A stretch of DNA of 64,000 bases from Mycolicibacterium tusciae JS617 (GCF_000243415.2 NZ_KI912270.1:5041837-5105836); one strand, 5' to 3'; shown: positions 7,942-17,001, counted from the first letter of the stretch. The notes: generated by a model not told the origin, from the letters alone. A program made the numbers and translations.

Positions 7942-8898
7942 TCAGCGGCGCCACACGTGAACGCGGTCGCTCTTGAGTGGGGCGCCTTCTGGACCCTTGA
8001 CGTACGGGGCGATCCACTTCGGGCGCCGATCGGCATGGTTGGGCCCACACGCCTGCTGACGCCAATGACCGCCCACCCACCATCGGTGTCGGTACTGACG
8101 GTCACCCGATGAACCATCGCGTTCCCCGGGCGGGCTCATGGGGCGTCGCAACTCGATGATGCTCACCCGGTTCGGGTCCGCAGCCGCACGAGAGCCTTCC
8201 TCGGTCTGCGTCGACTGTGCACTGCCGAGAACGCGCGTGGAGGCGACGGTGGGTTGGCCCATCAGGAGCCAGGCCGCCCCGACGACACTGACCAACGGTG
8301 ACGCCTCAGCCGATCGGGCCACCTCAGCGGTGCGCGGCACCAACGGCTGTAGCAGCAGCGTCGGGTTGGTCACCCATAGTGGCGAAGACACCCCGTAGGG
8401 GGCGAGCAGCTCGGGGTTCTTAGCCAACCGTGACAACGGCTGAATTTGCAGCACCCCGTCGGGGCGAGACCACCACCACACCCCGTCCCACGAAACCTCG
8501 GTGGGATCGTTGGGACTCAACGCATTCCATGGCACACTTCCGGCCGGCTTTGCCCAACACAACAGCCCAGTCGGAGCCGGCGCGGCGACAGCGGGCGTCC
8601 ACTCCGGAAGGGAGTCGGCGGCGTCGAGCGCGACGTCCACCATGTCGCGTGAAACCCAGTACAGCTCAGCACGTTTGATGATGTCGGCTTCGCCGCTCAT
8701 CTGACTCAGCGTCTCGGCCAGCTTCGCCTGCAGCCGCTTCAACCTTCGAAGGCTCTCCCCCGCAGCTCCCAGGGCCTCGGACGGTTCTGCGAGGGCGCTG
8801 GATTGGTGGTCGACAAGGCTGTCCAAAGCGTTGCACCACTGCCGGCGAATGTCGGGCAGGCCCGGTGCCGCCCACGGAGTAGCTTTGCGGCGGCTCAT
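7942..8898 (-). CDS. Conserved hypothetical protein, function unknown
   Basis: A 318-residue protein (MSRRKATPWAAPGLPD). The N-terminal third is helical (SLRRLKRLQAKLAETLSQM). The C-terminus is rich in W, H and R (HRWWVGGHWRQQACGP, then PYVKGPEGAPLKSDRVHVWRR), a pattern suggesting nucleic-acid binding. I do not recognise a named family. It follows the 151-residue gene by 14 bases in the same direction and lies immediately outside the transposon end. Confidence 0.6.
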   Translation of the reverse strand: MSRRKATPWAAPGLPDIRRQWCNALDSLVDHQSSALAEPSEALGAAGESLRRLKRLQAKLAETLSQMSGEADIIKRAELYWVSRDMVDVALDAADSLPEWTPAVAAPAPTGLLCWAKPAGSVPWNALSPNDPTEVSWDGVWWWSRPDGVLQIQPLSRLAKNPELLAPYGVSSPLWVTNPTLLLQPLVPRTAEVARSAEASPLVSVVGAAWLLMGQPTVASTRVLGSAQSTQTEEGSRAAADPNRVSIIELRRPMSPPGERDGSSGDRQYRHRWWVGGHWRQQACGPNHADRRPKWIAPYVKGPEGAPLKSDRVHVWRR

Positions 8899-8913
8899 CG
8901 CCGACCCGCCGTT

Positions 8914-9369
8914 CTAGCCGAGACCATCGGCGAACTCCATGACGGTTGCCGCCTGCTCCTCAATGAGAGAGACGAACTTCGGGACCGACTGCGTCGTCAT
9001 GCGTGAGGGCAACTCCTGCGCCACCGCCCTGAGGCGGGCGCCGGCGGCCCGTAGTTCGGCCTGTTGCACCTCGCGGCTCACCGGAGACGGCGTCACATAG
9101 GTCAACACCGCCCGCAATTCGGGAAACCGGATGGCCTCCCCGCCGAGCTTCTCGTTGAACAGCCGCGCATGCGTGCCATCGGTGTGAGCCCAGCTGCGCA
9201 TCTCCGATTCGAGGTAGGCGGCTATCACGTGCAGTGCCGTCGGTGTGGCGGCGGCGATGGTGGATGCCCCGGCGCGGCCGTACGTGCGGACGGTCTCGGC
9301 GAGGTCGCGAACCTCGGTGACCACCTTGGCCAGGTAATTGATATCAACTTGCACATCGAAGTCGGGCAT
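8914..9369 (-). CDS. Hypothetical protein, partner of the downstream gene
   Basis: A 151-residue, mostly helical protein beginning MPDFDVQVDINYLAKVVTEV. I chose the ATG at 9369 because the longer frame runs through the family A leader on the opposite strand. It lies 15 bases upstream of the 318-residue gene, which suggests an operon. No signal peptide, membrane segment or catalytic motif is visible, and I cannot name a function. Confidence 0.6.
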   Translation of the reverse strand: MPDFDVQVDINYLAKVVTEVRDLAETVRTYGRAGASTIAAATPTALHVIAAYLESEMRSWAHTDGTHARLFNEKLGGEAIRFPELRAVLTYVTPSPVSREVQQAELRAAGARLRAVAQELPSRMTTQSVPKFVSLIEEQAATVMEFADGLG

Positions 9370-9514
9370 ACCAGCGATCCTAAGGGCGCGGCACACCGCT
9401 GATCTGCAAAGATTTCCCCCACTCACACCAGCTGCACTCCAGTCGGGGAGATGGCACTGCCGTGCCCGGGGCTGGCCCGTACCCGACACACGCCCCGGGC
9501 CTTGCCTGTGGTTC

Positions 9515-9704
9515 TGCCTTTCTGGCCCTCCGATTGTGGCCGGCGATCCGCTCCGCGCAAGGCCACGGCCTCCGCTGCGCTGCGGGCCCACAGGCTCGGG
9601 GCAGCTCCCCCACAAACGTTCGCTGCGCTCACCCGGGACCTGCCCCGCCCGGACCTTTGCACTCCACGGCCCTCTACCGGCCCAAATCTCCAGTGCCAGA
9701 AGGC
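9515..9704 (+). repeat. Family A leader hairpin, copy A1
   Basis: An imperfect palindrome bounded by TGCCTTTCTGGC (9515-9526) and GCCAGAAGGCA (9694-9704). The inner arms also pair (GGCCGG with CCGGCC). It ends about 25 bases before the ATG at 9730 and is nearly identical to copy A2. Together with copies A2-A4 it defines a leader upstream of plasmid genes. The left part of this gap (9370-9510) is the shared upstream region of the divergent gene pair, where I see only GC-rich hairpins. Confidence 0.75.
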
Positions 9705-9729
9705 AAAAAGAACGGGCGGGAGACCCACG

Positions 9730-10941
9730 ATGAGCACCCAGGCACACCATGAACAGGCCAGCCTCTTCAGCGACGACACCAGCACACGCCGCCACCCCCG
9801 GCATGTGCTGTCGTATGGCCTCGGATTGGACAGCACGGCGGTCCTACTGCGCTGGCTCACCGACCCGTCCAGCCGCGACTTCGACCTATCCGACCTGGTG
9901 GTCATCACCGCCATGACCGGAGACGAGTTCAGTGCCACCGGGGCCGACGTCGAGCGCTACGTGCTCCCCGAGCTGCGTCGCCACCGGGTCCGGTTCGTCC
10001 AGGTCGGCCGCCACCAGCTGCTCACCACCGCCGCCGGCGAGGGCATCACCACCTTCAGCGACACCACCGAACCGGACCGACTCTTCGTCGAGGGGGCCTA
10101 CGCGCTGTCGACGGAGATGCTCACCGCCGGCACCCTGCCGCAGCGCGGCGGTGCCCGCAAATGCAGCGCCCGAGCCAAGGGCGCGGTCCTCGACCCGGTG
10201 ATCGCCCGACTGACCGGCGGTCAGCCCTATCAGCATTACGTCGGCTTCGAGGTCGACGAGACGGGCCGCGCCGAGCGCGACGCCGCCTACAACACAGCAG
10301 CCCGAACCGGCCGCTACCCCCTGATCCAATGGGGTTGGACGAGAGCTGACTGCGACACTTTTGTCTACAACCTCACGGGCCGCAGATGGCTCAAAAGTGC
10401 CTGCAGCTATTGTCCTTTCGCGCTGAGTTCGGCACGAGGCGTGCAGTCGACGCTGCAGCGTTACGCCGCTGATCCCGCAGCCGGAGCGCTGGCCCTGTTC
10501 ATCGAACACGTCGCGGTCTGTATCAACGACAAGCAAACCCTGCGCCCGACTGGCCGCCTCTACGACGATGTTGCTGCTGCTGGTCTGACCGATGTCCTTG
10601 ACCTGTTCCACCGCCGCCTCGACGACACCGAGCACGCGATCTACGAAGTGCGCCGGGTGGCCAAGGTTCGCGGGACCGGAACCAGGCCGGTCATCGCCCG
10701 GTCAGTGCGCCGGCTTGATCGTGGATCTCGCGCCGAGATGGCAGCCGCACTACTGGGCATGCCCGGGCAGCTGCACACCGGCAACGACGGCATCGCACGC
10801 AGCATCGCGGTGCGCCGCGGTGAGACGCCGCCATGGGCAGAGCGGTTCTATGTCGCCTGCCCGGCCGTCGTTGCGGACAAGGCCAGACCCCACTTCGAGC
10901 GCTGGTTCGCCGAGGTGGCCGGCGATGTCGCGCTGTTCTGA
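9730..10941 (+). CDS. PP-loop (PAPS reductase-like) ATPase family protein
   Basis: A 403-residue protein starting MSTQAHHEQASLFSDD; upstream in-frame codons read through the leader hairpin and were rejected. The nucleotide-binding PP-loop is SYGLGLDSTAVLLRW. Two short cysteine motifs (ARKCSARAKG; SACSYCPFA) resemble those of phage and plasmid PAPS-reductase-like enzymes, which act on sulfur or modify DNA/RNA precursors. No neighbouring dnd or ssp genes are present, so a DNA phosphorothioation role is not supported. It is preceded by leader A1 and followed by leader A2. Confidence 0.7.
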   Translation: MSTQAHHEQASLFSDDTSTRRHPRHVLSYGLGLDSTAVLLRWLTDPSSRDFDLSDLVVITAMTGDEFSATGADVERYVLPELRRHRVRFVQVGRHQLLTTAAGEGITTFSDTTEPDRLFVEGAYALSTEMLTAGTLPQRGGARKCSARAKGAVLDPVIARLTGGQPYQHYVGFEVDETGRAERDAAYNTAARTGRYPLIQWGWTRADCDTFVYNLTGRRWLKSACSYCPFALSSARGVQSTLQRYAADPAAGALALFIEHVAVCINDKQTLRPTGRLYDDVAAAGLTDVLDLFHRRLDDTEHAIYEVRRVAKVRGTGTRPVIARSVRRLDRGSRAEMAAALLGMPGQLHTGNDGIARSIAVRRGETPPWAERFYVACPAVVADKARPHFERWFAEVAGDVALF

Positions 10942-11231
10942 CACCCGCCGTCGGGCACGCCAGCTACAGCCCCAGCGGGTCCGACCAGGCCGGCTGCGCA
11001 AAGGCGGTGTCGAACGGCATCACCGGGCGCGGCCACACGCCGGTGACCACCCAGGTCAGCACCGGCGCCGACACCGGCCCCTGGACCGGCCGCGTCAACG
11101 CATCGACCAGCGCACTCTCACACGACGACATCAACCCAGGCTACCGGGGCGGTGCATATCCACAGCGGAAGCGCCTGGCGGCGCTGCAGTTGATTCGCCG
11201 GCCCCTGCGGGGCCGCCGACCCACCGAAGTT

Positions 11232-11422
11232 TGCCTTTCTGGCCCTCCGATTGTGGCCGGCGATCCGCTCCGCGCAAGGCCACGGCCTCCGCTGCGCTGC
11301 GGGCCCACAGGCTCGGGGCAGCTCCCCCACAAACGTTCGCTGCGCTCACCCGGGACCTGCCCCGCCCGGACCTTTGCACTCCACGGCCCTCTACCGGCCC
11401 AAATCTCCAGTGCCAGAAGGCA
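11232..11422 (+). repeat. Family A leader hairpin, copy A2
   Basis: Bounded by TGCCTTTCTGGC (11232-11243) and GCCAGAAGGCA (11412-11422); nearly identical to A1 over its whole length. A small hairpin with AGCGCC/GGCGCT arms lies just upstream (11170-11185) and is shared with A3 and A4. The rest of the 10942-11470 gap has no convincing gene. Leader A2 precedes the DUF932 gene. Confidence 0.75.
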
Positions 11423-11470
11423 AAAAGAACGGGCGGCCACCGCCCACTCACCTCCCGAAAGGAACCCACC

Positions 11471-12505
11471 ATGGCTCACGAACTCGATCAGACCGCAGGC
11501 AAAGTCAGCTTCGCCGACTCGCGTACCGACGCCTGGCACCAACTCGGCCAGCAGGTTGGCCACGCTATGACCGCTCGCGAGGCTCTGCACGCCGCCCACC
11601 TGGCCAACTGGAACGTCCGCAAAATGGCGCTGGTTGTCCCCCAGGAGCCGGTGATCAGCGAAACCGGTGTCACCACACCCGCGCCGCTGGCAGTGCCCGA
11701 CCAGTGGGCCACCGTGCGCACCAACCCCATCACCGGAGCCCTCGATGTGCTCGGCGTGGTCGGCAACAAGTACGAGCCGATGCAAAACGAAGCATCGTGT
11801 GACCTGCTCGACGCGCTCACCGGAGAAAGCGGTGCGGTCTACGAGACGGCCGGGGCGCTACGCGGCGGGCGCGAAACGTTCGTGACGATGAAGCTGCCCG
11901 AATCCATGGTGTTCGACGGGATCGACGGCACCAAGGACCGCACCGACTTCTACCTGGCCGCGCTGAACTCTCACGACGGGTCCAGCAAGTTCCGCTTCCT
12001 GGTGACGCCGGTGCGCATCGTATGCGCCAACACCCAAAGCGCGGCCATCGCACGCGCGGCGGCCAGCTTCGGCATCAGCCACACCGGCGGGGCCGCCGTC
12101 GCCTTGCAGGAGGCCCGACGAGCACTCAAGTTGAGCTGGCGCTACGTCGAAGCGTTCGAGCAGGAAGCAGCCGCCCTCTACGCCGCCCCCATGGACCTCG
12201 ACCAGATGCGCCGTTTCGCCGGCGACCTCGTCGACGTCGACGGCGCCGAGTCCAAGACCACGGCCCGCAACCGCCGCGACACCGCCAACGCAATCGTCAA
12301 ACTGTGGGTGTCCAGCCCCACCGTCGCCCCGATCGCCGGCACCCGGTGGGCGGCCTACAACGCGGTCACCGAGTACGTCGACCACTACAGCAAGGTCCGC
12401 GCCGCAGGAGATCCGAAGTCGGTGCGGGCCCTGCGCGCAGTCACCGGCGGCAGCACCGCTCAGAACCTGAAGACCAACGCCTTCCGGATGCTGCAAACCC
12501 TCTAA
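11471..12505 (+). CDS. DUF932 (phage/plasmid-like TIGR03299) protein
   Basis: A 344-residue protein starting MAHELDQTAGKVSF behind the RBS GAAAGGAACCCACC. The segments SRTDAWHQLGQQV, VVGNKYEPMQNEASCDLLD and VRIVCANTQSAA are diagnostic of the DUF932 family found on plasmids and phages. The biochemical role is unknown; plasmid association suggests a maintenance or DNA-related function. A perfect 16-bp hairpin follows the stop. The longer frame beginning at 10592 is an artefact that runs through the leader. Confidence 0.85.
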   Translation: MAHELDQTAGKVSFADSRTDAWHQLGQQVGHAMTAREALHAAHLANWNVRKMALVVPQEPVISETGVTTPAPLAVPDQWATVRTNPITGALDVLGVVGNKYEPMQNEASCDLLDALTGESGAVYETAGALRGGRETFVTMKLPESMVFDGIDGTKDRTDFYLAALNSHDGSSKFRFLVTPVRIVCANTQSAAIARAAASFGISHTGGAAVALQEARRALKLSWRYVEAFEQEAAALYAAPMDLDQMRRFAGDLVDVDGAESKTTARNRRDTANAIVKLWVSSPTVAPIAGTRWAAYNAVTEYVDHYSKVRAAGDPKSVRALRAVTGGSTAQNLKTNAFRMLQTL

Positions 12506-12510
12506 CCCCT

Positions 12511-12547
12511 GGGGTGGTCTGGCCCGTCCCGCGGGCCAGACCACCCC
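12511..12547 (+). terminator. 16-bp perfect hairpin after the DUF932 gene
   Basis: GGGGTGGTCTGGCCCG (12511-12526) pairs perfectly with 12532-12547 across a 5-base loop, five bases after the stop codon. There is no long U tract, so it may be an inefficient or factor-assisted terminator. Confidence 0.6.
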
Positions 12548-12705
12548 ATCACCCACGATCCCGAAAGGCACTGCCATGCAGGAACATCGGGCAAGACGGC
12601 CACGGCTTGACCGACCCGCACCGATGCCATCGGGGAACTGCACAGGCGGAAGCGCCTGCGGCGCTGCTGACACCGGGTCCCTGCGGGCCCCGGCGCTAGT
12701 TTATT

Positions 12706-12891
12706 TGCCTTCTGGCTTTCGATTATGGCCGGCGGCCCGCTGCGTGCAAGGCCACGGCCTCCGCTGCGCTCCGGGCCCAAGGGCTCGCAAATTTCTTTCG
12801 AGGCTCGCTGCGCTCGCGCGAAGAATTTTGCGCCCGGACCTTTGCACTCCACGGCCCTGATGCCGGCCCAAATCTTCAGTGCCAGAAGGCA
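12706..12891 (+). repeat. Family A leader hairpin, copy A3
   Basis: A perfect 11-bp outer stem, TGCCTTCTGGC (12706-12716) with GCCAGAAGGCA (12881-12891). GGCCGG/CCGGCC arms lie inside it, and the central part differs from A1/A2. An upstream AGCGCC-type hairpin sits near 12650. It precedes the parB-like gene and occupies most of the 12548-12946 gap. Confidence 0.75.
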
Positions 12892-12946
12892 AAAAGAACG
12901 GGCGGCCACCGCCCACTCACCCCATCGATGAAAGGGCACCATCACC

Positions 12947-14587
12947 ATGAGCGAGAACACCACCACCGTCACCGACAACGACACCAACGCACAGGTCGCG
13001 GCGGCAGGCACCCTCGAACACCTCGACCCGCACACGTTGGAGCTGGAAACCAACGTCCGCGACGACGCCGCACTCGACGGTGATTTCGTCGCCAGCATCA
13101 AAGAGCACGGCGTGCTCAACCCCATCGCAGCGGTGCGCGGACACGACGGCGTGGTGCGGGTGCGCGCCGGACAGCGACGCACCCTGGCCGCACGCGAGGC
13201 TGGTCTGACCAGCGTCCCGGTCTACGTGCGCCCAGCCGGTGCGACCGACGACAAGGCCCAGGTGGTCGAACGGGTCTCCGAGCAGATCGTGGAGAACGAC
13301 CGACGCCGCGAACTCACCGAGGCCCAGCGGGCACGCGGCATCCAGCAGATGCTCGACGCCGGAGCCTCCGTGACCAAGGTCGCCAAGAAGCTGTCCATCG
13401 GGCGCGACACGGTCAAATCCGTGGCAACCGCCGCCGGATCGCAGGCCGCGATGGAGGCACTCGACGCGGGGCAACTGTCGCTGTCAGAGGCCGCAGTGCT
13501 CAGCGAGTTCGATGACGACCCCGACGCCATCATGCGTCTGCTCGAAGTGGCCGGAACCAACCGATTCGAGCATCGGGTCGCCGAAATCCGCCAGGACCGC
13601 GCCGCCCAACAGGCCTACCAGGAAGCTGCCGCCAGCTACACCGAGCAGGGATACACCGTGGTCGAGGACTTCCCCGCCTACGGGGACACGACCTGCGTGG
13701 AACTGCGCTACCTGCGCACCCCCGAGGGCGAGGCTGCCACCGACGAGCATGTCACCGACCCTGCACACTGGGCGGTCTGCCTGACCGAAGTCGAAGGCTA
13801 CGTCGACACCGAGACCGGCGAACCGGTCGACGCCCACGACATCGACTGGCACGCTCGATTCAGTGCCACGGTTGCCGAGGGCAAGCGCGACCCCAGCTCG
13901 GTCACCGAAGTGGTTGTGTGGGAGGCAGATTGGTTGTGCACCGACTACGCCGCCGCCGGACTGGTCTTGTGCGAATCACTGGCTAAGCGCGTGGAAGCCC
14001 TCGCCCGCGAGGACAGCGACCACCACGCCGATGACTCCAGCGACCAGGACGCCGAAGCGCGGGAGGCCGCAGCAGCCGAAGCGGCGCGCCGCGAGCGGCG
14101 CAAGGTCATCGCGCTCAACAAGCTCGGCGAAGCCGCCCAGCAGGTGCGTCGCCAGTTCATCACCGACAAGATCCTCGCCCGCAAGACCGCCCCCAAGGGT
14201 GCGGCGATGTTCGTGGCGAGCTGCCTCACCCGCGACGTGCGCCTGATCGAGGAACACCACGGCGGGCAGATCAGCGCCGAGCTGCTCGGGGGCAGCGACT
14301 CGACAGCAGTGACGAAGATGGTGGCCGAGCTGCCCGCCACCGGCGACGGACGCGCCCAGGTGATCACGCTGGCGCTGGTGCTCGGTGCACTGGAAGCCCG
14401 TACCGGCAAGGACGCCTGGCGAGGCAGCGGCTGGGGCCACTACGTCGGAGCCGCCGAGCTGCTGCGCTTCCTGGCCGACAACGGCTACCCGCTGGCCGAC
14501 ATTGAGCGCGTCATCCTCGGCGAGCAAACCGCCGATGCACTCTATGACTCGTTGACCGAGCAGTCCGAGCCCGCCGAGGACGACTAG
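12947..14587 (+). CDS. parB: ParB/Spo0J-family protein
   Basis: A 546-residue protein. The N-terminal ParB nuclease/CTPase domain shows the box-like segments VASIKEHGVLNPIAAVR and RVRAGQRRTLAAREAGL. A central HTH (ASVTKVAKKLSIGRDTVKSV) would bind a centromere-like site, and a long C-terminal domain is unique. The size exceeds chromosomal ParB (about 330). No parA is seen in the window, so it could serve plasmid segregation with a distant ParA or act as a ParB-like regulator. RBS AAAGGGCACCATCACC precedes the ATG. Confidence 0.8.
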   Translation: MSENTTTVTDNDTNAQVAAAGTLEHLDPHTLELETNVRDDAALDGDFVASIKEHGVLNPIAAVRGHDGVVRVRAGQRRTLAAREAGLTSVPVYVRPAGATDDKAQVVERVSEQIVENDRRRELTEAQRARGIQQMLDAGASVTKVAKKLSIGRDTVKSVATAAGSQAAMEALDAGQLSLSEAAVLSEFDDDPDAIMRLLEVAGTNRFEHRVAEIRQDRAAQQAYQEAAASYTEQGYTVVEDFPAYGDTTCVELRYLRTPEGEAATDEHVTDPAHWAVCLTEVEGYVDTETGEPVDAHDIDWHARFSATVAEGKRDPSSVTEVVVWEADWLCTDYAAAGLVLCESLAKRVEALAREDSDHHADDSSDQDAEAREAAAAEAARRERRKVIALNKLGEAAQQVRRQFITDKILARKTAPKGAAMFVASCLTRDVRLIEEHHGGQISAELLGGSDSTAVTKMVAELPATGDGRAQVITLALVLGALEARTGKDAWRGSGWGHYVGAAELLRFLADNGYPLADIERVILGEQTADALYDSLTEQSEPAEDD

Positions 14588-14597
14588 CCCCCGCGTC

Positions 14598-14633
14598 GGG
14601 AGGTGGGGCCGGTCAGCGCCGGTCCCACCTCCC
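14598..14633 (+). terminator. Hairpin after parB
   Basis: GGGAGGTGGG-CCGG pairs with CCGG-CCCACCTCCC around a short loop, about ten bases after the stop. There is no U tract. Confidence 0.5.
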
Positions 14634-14746
14634 GCTCGGGACCGCCATCAGCAGGACCATGGTCGCGCATTTCATCCACGAAATCGACATCGCCGCGACC
14701 AGTGCAGCGGAAGCGCCTGACGGCGCTACTGAATTATTTTTCTGAC

Positions 14747-14930
14747 CGCTTTCTCTTTTATCAATTGTGGCCGGCGGCCCGCTCCGCGCAAGGCCACGGA
14801 TACGGCCTAACGGCCCGGAAACGTTTCCACGAATCCGCTCGCAAAAGACGCTCACGGGGAAAACTTTCCGTCCGGACCTGTGCACTGCGCTGGGCCCTAC
14901 GCCCGGCCATGACATTGATGCGAGAAAGCG
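14747..14930 (+). repeat. Family A leader hairpin, divergent copy A4
   Basis: The conserved core matches A1-A3 (GTGGCCGGCGGCCCGCTCCG; GGACCTGTGCACT). The arms differ in sequence but still pair: CGCTTTCTC (14747-14755) with GAGAAAGCG (14922-14930), and ATCAAT with ATTGAT further in. An AGCGCC/GGCGCT-type hairpin lies upstream at about 14711. The following 14931-15110 stretch is AT-richer and holds no gene that I can support. Confidence 0.7.
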
Positions 14931-15110
14931 CCAAAGAACAGGCAGCACCAAGGCTGAACAGGAGTGTGCGAAGGCATGTTACGACCGATTCGAGGGTTCG
15001 ATACCGGCCAGAGCCATACCGGCGGAACGGGTTGCCTTCAGCGTAATTACGCGCTGGTTTGCGCCCGGTCAAAAAAGGTCACAGCTTACCCACAAATAGC
15101 CCGATAAATG

Positions 15111-15140
15111 TTGCCTGACACGCCGAAATGCCGATATAAT
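15111..15140 (+). promoter_or_regulatory. Probable sigma-A promoter of nrdH
   Basis: TTGCCT (15111-15116), an 18-base spacer, and a perfect TATAAT (15135-15140) about 45 bases before the nrdH start. It lies in an unusually AT-rich stretch. Confidence 0.6.
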
Positions 15141-15185
15141 CGAAATAGATAACAGCAATTCGTGACAACCGTTAAGGAGTGAGAA

Positions 15186-15431
15186 ATGACCGCCATCACC
15201 GTCTACACAAAGCCCGCCTGTGTGCAATGCAACGCGACCTTCCGGGCATTGGACAAAGCAGGTGTGGATTACGCGAAAGTCGACATCACCGTCGACAGCG
15301 ACGCCCGCGACTACGTGATGGGACTGGGCTACCTGCAGGCCCCCGTCGTGGTGGCCGGCGGACAGCACTGGTCCGGTTTCCGGCCCGACCGCATAGCTGA
15401 GGTCAGCAAAGCCCACCCGCTGAGCGCCTGA
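15186..15431 (+). CDS. nrdH: NrdH-like glutaredoxin
   Basis: An 81-residue thioredoxin-fold redoxin: MTAITVYTKPACVQCNATF with the redox-active CVQC pair, then QAPVVVAGGQHWSGFRPDRI, typical of NrdH. NrdH supplies electrons to class Ib ribonucleotide reductase. No nrdE or nrdF is nearby, so the plasmid copy probably supplements the host enzyme. A good RBS (AAGGAGTGAGA) and a strong-looking promoter precede it. Confidence 0.9.
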   Translation: MTAITVYTKPACVQCNATFRALDKAGVDYAKVDITVDSDARDYVMGLGYLQAPVVVAGGQHWSGFRPDRIAEVSKAHPLSA

Positions 15432-15460
15432 TCACCTTTGACCACGACAGGAGACCCACG

Positions 15461-16099
15461 ATGTACCAGCTATCCATCGACCACCATGGCCGGTCGGTCA
15501 CCACCACCGACCACCCCGACCGCGACGACGCTCACCGCAGCCTCATCAACTACGTCATCGGCGCCGACTACTACCTGCGGCCGCTGCCCACGCACCCCGA
15601 CACCACCCGCTACGAGCTGCTCGCCCTGGCCGAACCCGACAGCCGCGCCACCAGGCCGCATCACACGGGACACGCCACCATCGCCCCTGCCGGTCACGAA
15701 GCCAGCGAGACCGCCACCTACCACGCCGCCGTCGCCGCGCAGCGATGGATCACCGACCACCACGACACCTGGCACCACGGGTCCGACACCGACCCCGGAG
15801 CGCGCTACCCGCTGGCGGTCCTCACCGCCGCCCGCGCCGAAGGGCACTGCTGGTTCACCGCTGGCACACTCTGGCGCGAAGCCGCACAGCTGGCCGGAGT
15901 CGAGCTGCCCACCGCACCCGATCAGCATGTTCTGGAGACACTGCGCCATCACGCCCTGAGCCAGGCCGGTACCCACCCCAGCCCCGCCGAGCTGGCCGCC
16001 GCCGTGCACGCCGCTTTGCCCACCGCCACCACCACCGACCAAGCCAGCGCCCTGACCTGGTGGTATGCCCTGCTGATCTGGGGGGCCACCGCATCATGA
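15461..16099 (+). CDS. Hypothetical plasmid protein
   Basis: A 212-residue protein beginning MYQLSIDHHGRSVTTTDHPD, rich in H, T and A. I recognise no family or catalytic motif. Its TGA overlaps the ATG of the next gene by four bases, so the two are translationally coupled. A role in replication or maintenance is possible only from that coupling. Confidence 0.7.
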   Translation: MYQLSIDHHGRSVTTTDHPDRDDAHRSLINYVIGADYYLRPLPTHPDTTRYELLALAEPDSRATRPHHTGHATIAPAGHEASETATYHAAVAAQRWITDHHDTWHHGSDTDPGARYPLAVLTAARAEGHCWFTAGTLWREAAQLAGVELPTAPDQHVLETLRHHALSQAGTHPSPAELAAAVHAALPTATTTDQASALTWWYALLIWGATAS

Positions 16100-16716
16100 C
16101 CGCCGCGCACCGCGCCCCACTGCACGTCGTCCCCGACAACGACACCGACCGGGCGGCCACCGAAGACTTCGAGCTCAGCGCTGAGCCGAGCGGCGAAACC
16201 ATCGCCGCACGCTGGGAGCCGGAAAATCAGCTCCTCGGAGCCCTGCTGTGGATGCCCTACACCCGAGCGCGCACGTTCTGCGACCTCATCCCCGACACCG
16301 CCATCTGGCGGCCCATGAACCGCTGGGTCTACGAGATCATCCGCCGCGTCACCGACGCCCGCCGCGACCCCGATCCGGTCACCGTATTGGCCTACGGTCG
16401 CCAACACGCCGCCACCCAGTCGCTGGACCCCACTCGCCCCCCGACCGCCGGCCAACACCACCGACTGGCCCTGCATCTGGCCGACCTTTACACCCACACC
16501 GTCAGCGCCGCCGCAGCAGCCAACCACGCGCGCGACGTGCTCGACGAGGCGTACCGCCGTGCGGTGCGCGAACACGGAATCCGCATGCAGCAGATGGCCG
16601 ACAGTGGCGCCGACCGTGCCGACCTCACCACCCACATCAGCACCGCCCGCGACGACCTCGCCGAACTGTGGCGACGCGCCGAAGCGGCCGCCCAGCCCGG
16701 ATGGGACCAGCCGTGA
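16096..16716 (+). CDS. DnaB-helicase N-terminal-domain-like protein
   Basis: A 206-residue protein from the ATG at 16096. The stretch WEPENQLLGALLWMPYTRAR, followed by RPMNRWVYEIIRRVTDARRD and DPVTVLAYGRQH, resembles the N-terminal primase-interaction domain of replicative DnaB helicases. No RecA-like ATPase core is present. A freestanding DnaB-N domain could act as an adaptor or inhibitor of the replisome. It lies about 240 bases before DnaA-box-like sites. Confidence 0.55.
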   Translation: MTAAHRAPLHVVPDNDTDRAATEDFELSAEPSGETIAARWEPENQLLGALLWMPYTRARTFCDLIPDTAIWRPMNRWVYEIIRRVTDARRDPDPVTVLAYGRQHAATQSLDPTRPPTAGQHHRLALHLADLYTHTVSAAAAANHARDVLDEAYRRAVREHGIRMQQMADSGADRADLTTHISTARDDLAELWRRAEAAAQPGWDQP

Positions 16717-16907
16717 TGAGCCCCGGCCGTACCTCCACCCCGGTCAGCGTCGATCTGCGCATCGCCGCCCGCGCTGGCCAAGCGGTCCAATCCTGCGCCG
16801 CCCAGGACCACGGCCAATCCGCCCGCACCGCGCACGCCTGGATCGACACCCTGCACAACCGCGCCCGCCGCGCTGCCGAGCGGCAACGCACGCGGTCGCA
16901 GCGCTGA
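16716..16907 (+). CDS. Small basic hypothetical protein
   Basis: A 63-residue protein, MSPGRTSTPVSVDLRIAARA, ending in a strongly basic tail (NRARRAAERQRTRSQR). Its ATG overlaps the last base of the preceding stop, so it belongs to the same operon. Possibly nucleic-acid binding, judged only by charge. Confidence 0.5.
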   Translation: MSPGRTSTPVSVDLRIAARAGQAVQSCAAQDHGQSARTAHAWIDTLHNRARRAAERQRTRSQR

Positions 16908-16956
16908 AGACCAACACCGCTTCGATCCCACCGACGCCAGCTACCGCCCGACCCGG

Positions 16957-17001
16957 TGATCCACAGGGGCCGCACTTATCCACAACCGGGAGTGCGGCCC
17001 C
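16957..17001. promoter_or_regulatory. DnaA-box-like sites within and beside a perfect hairpin
   Basis: TTATCCACA, an exact consensus DnaA box, lies at 16976-16984. TGATCCACA, one mismatch, lies at 16957-16965. The exact box overlaps the left arm and fills the loop of a perfect 11-bp inverted repeat: GGGGCCGCACT at 16966-16976 with AGTGCGGCCCC at 16991-17001. A second small hairpin (CCGCCA/TGGCGG) follows. This could be part of a replication origin or a regulated terminator. Confidence 0.4.

Noticed and set aside
9730..10941. Member of a DNA phosphorothioation (dndC-like) system
   Set aside because: It has a PP-loop fold but no dndA/B/D/E or ssp genes lie nearby.
10942..11230. Small gene between the PP-loop gene and leader A2
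   Set aside because: The open frame has no RBS, no recognisable domain and runs into the leader hairpin.
14985..15010. tRNA-like T arm (GGGTTCGATACCGG)
   Set aside because: No acceptor stem, D arm or anticodon arm can be built around it.
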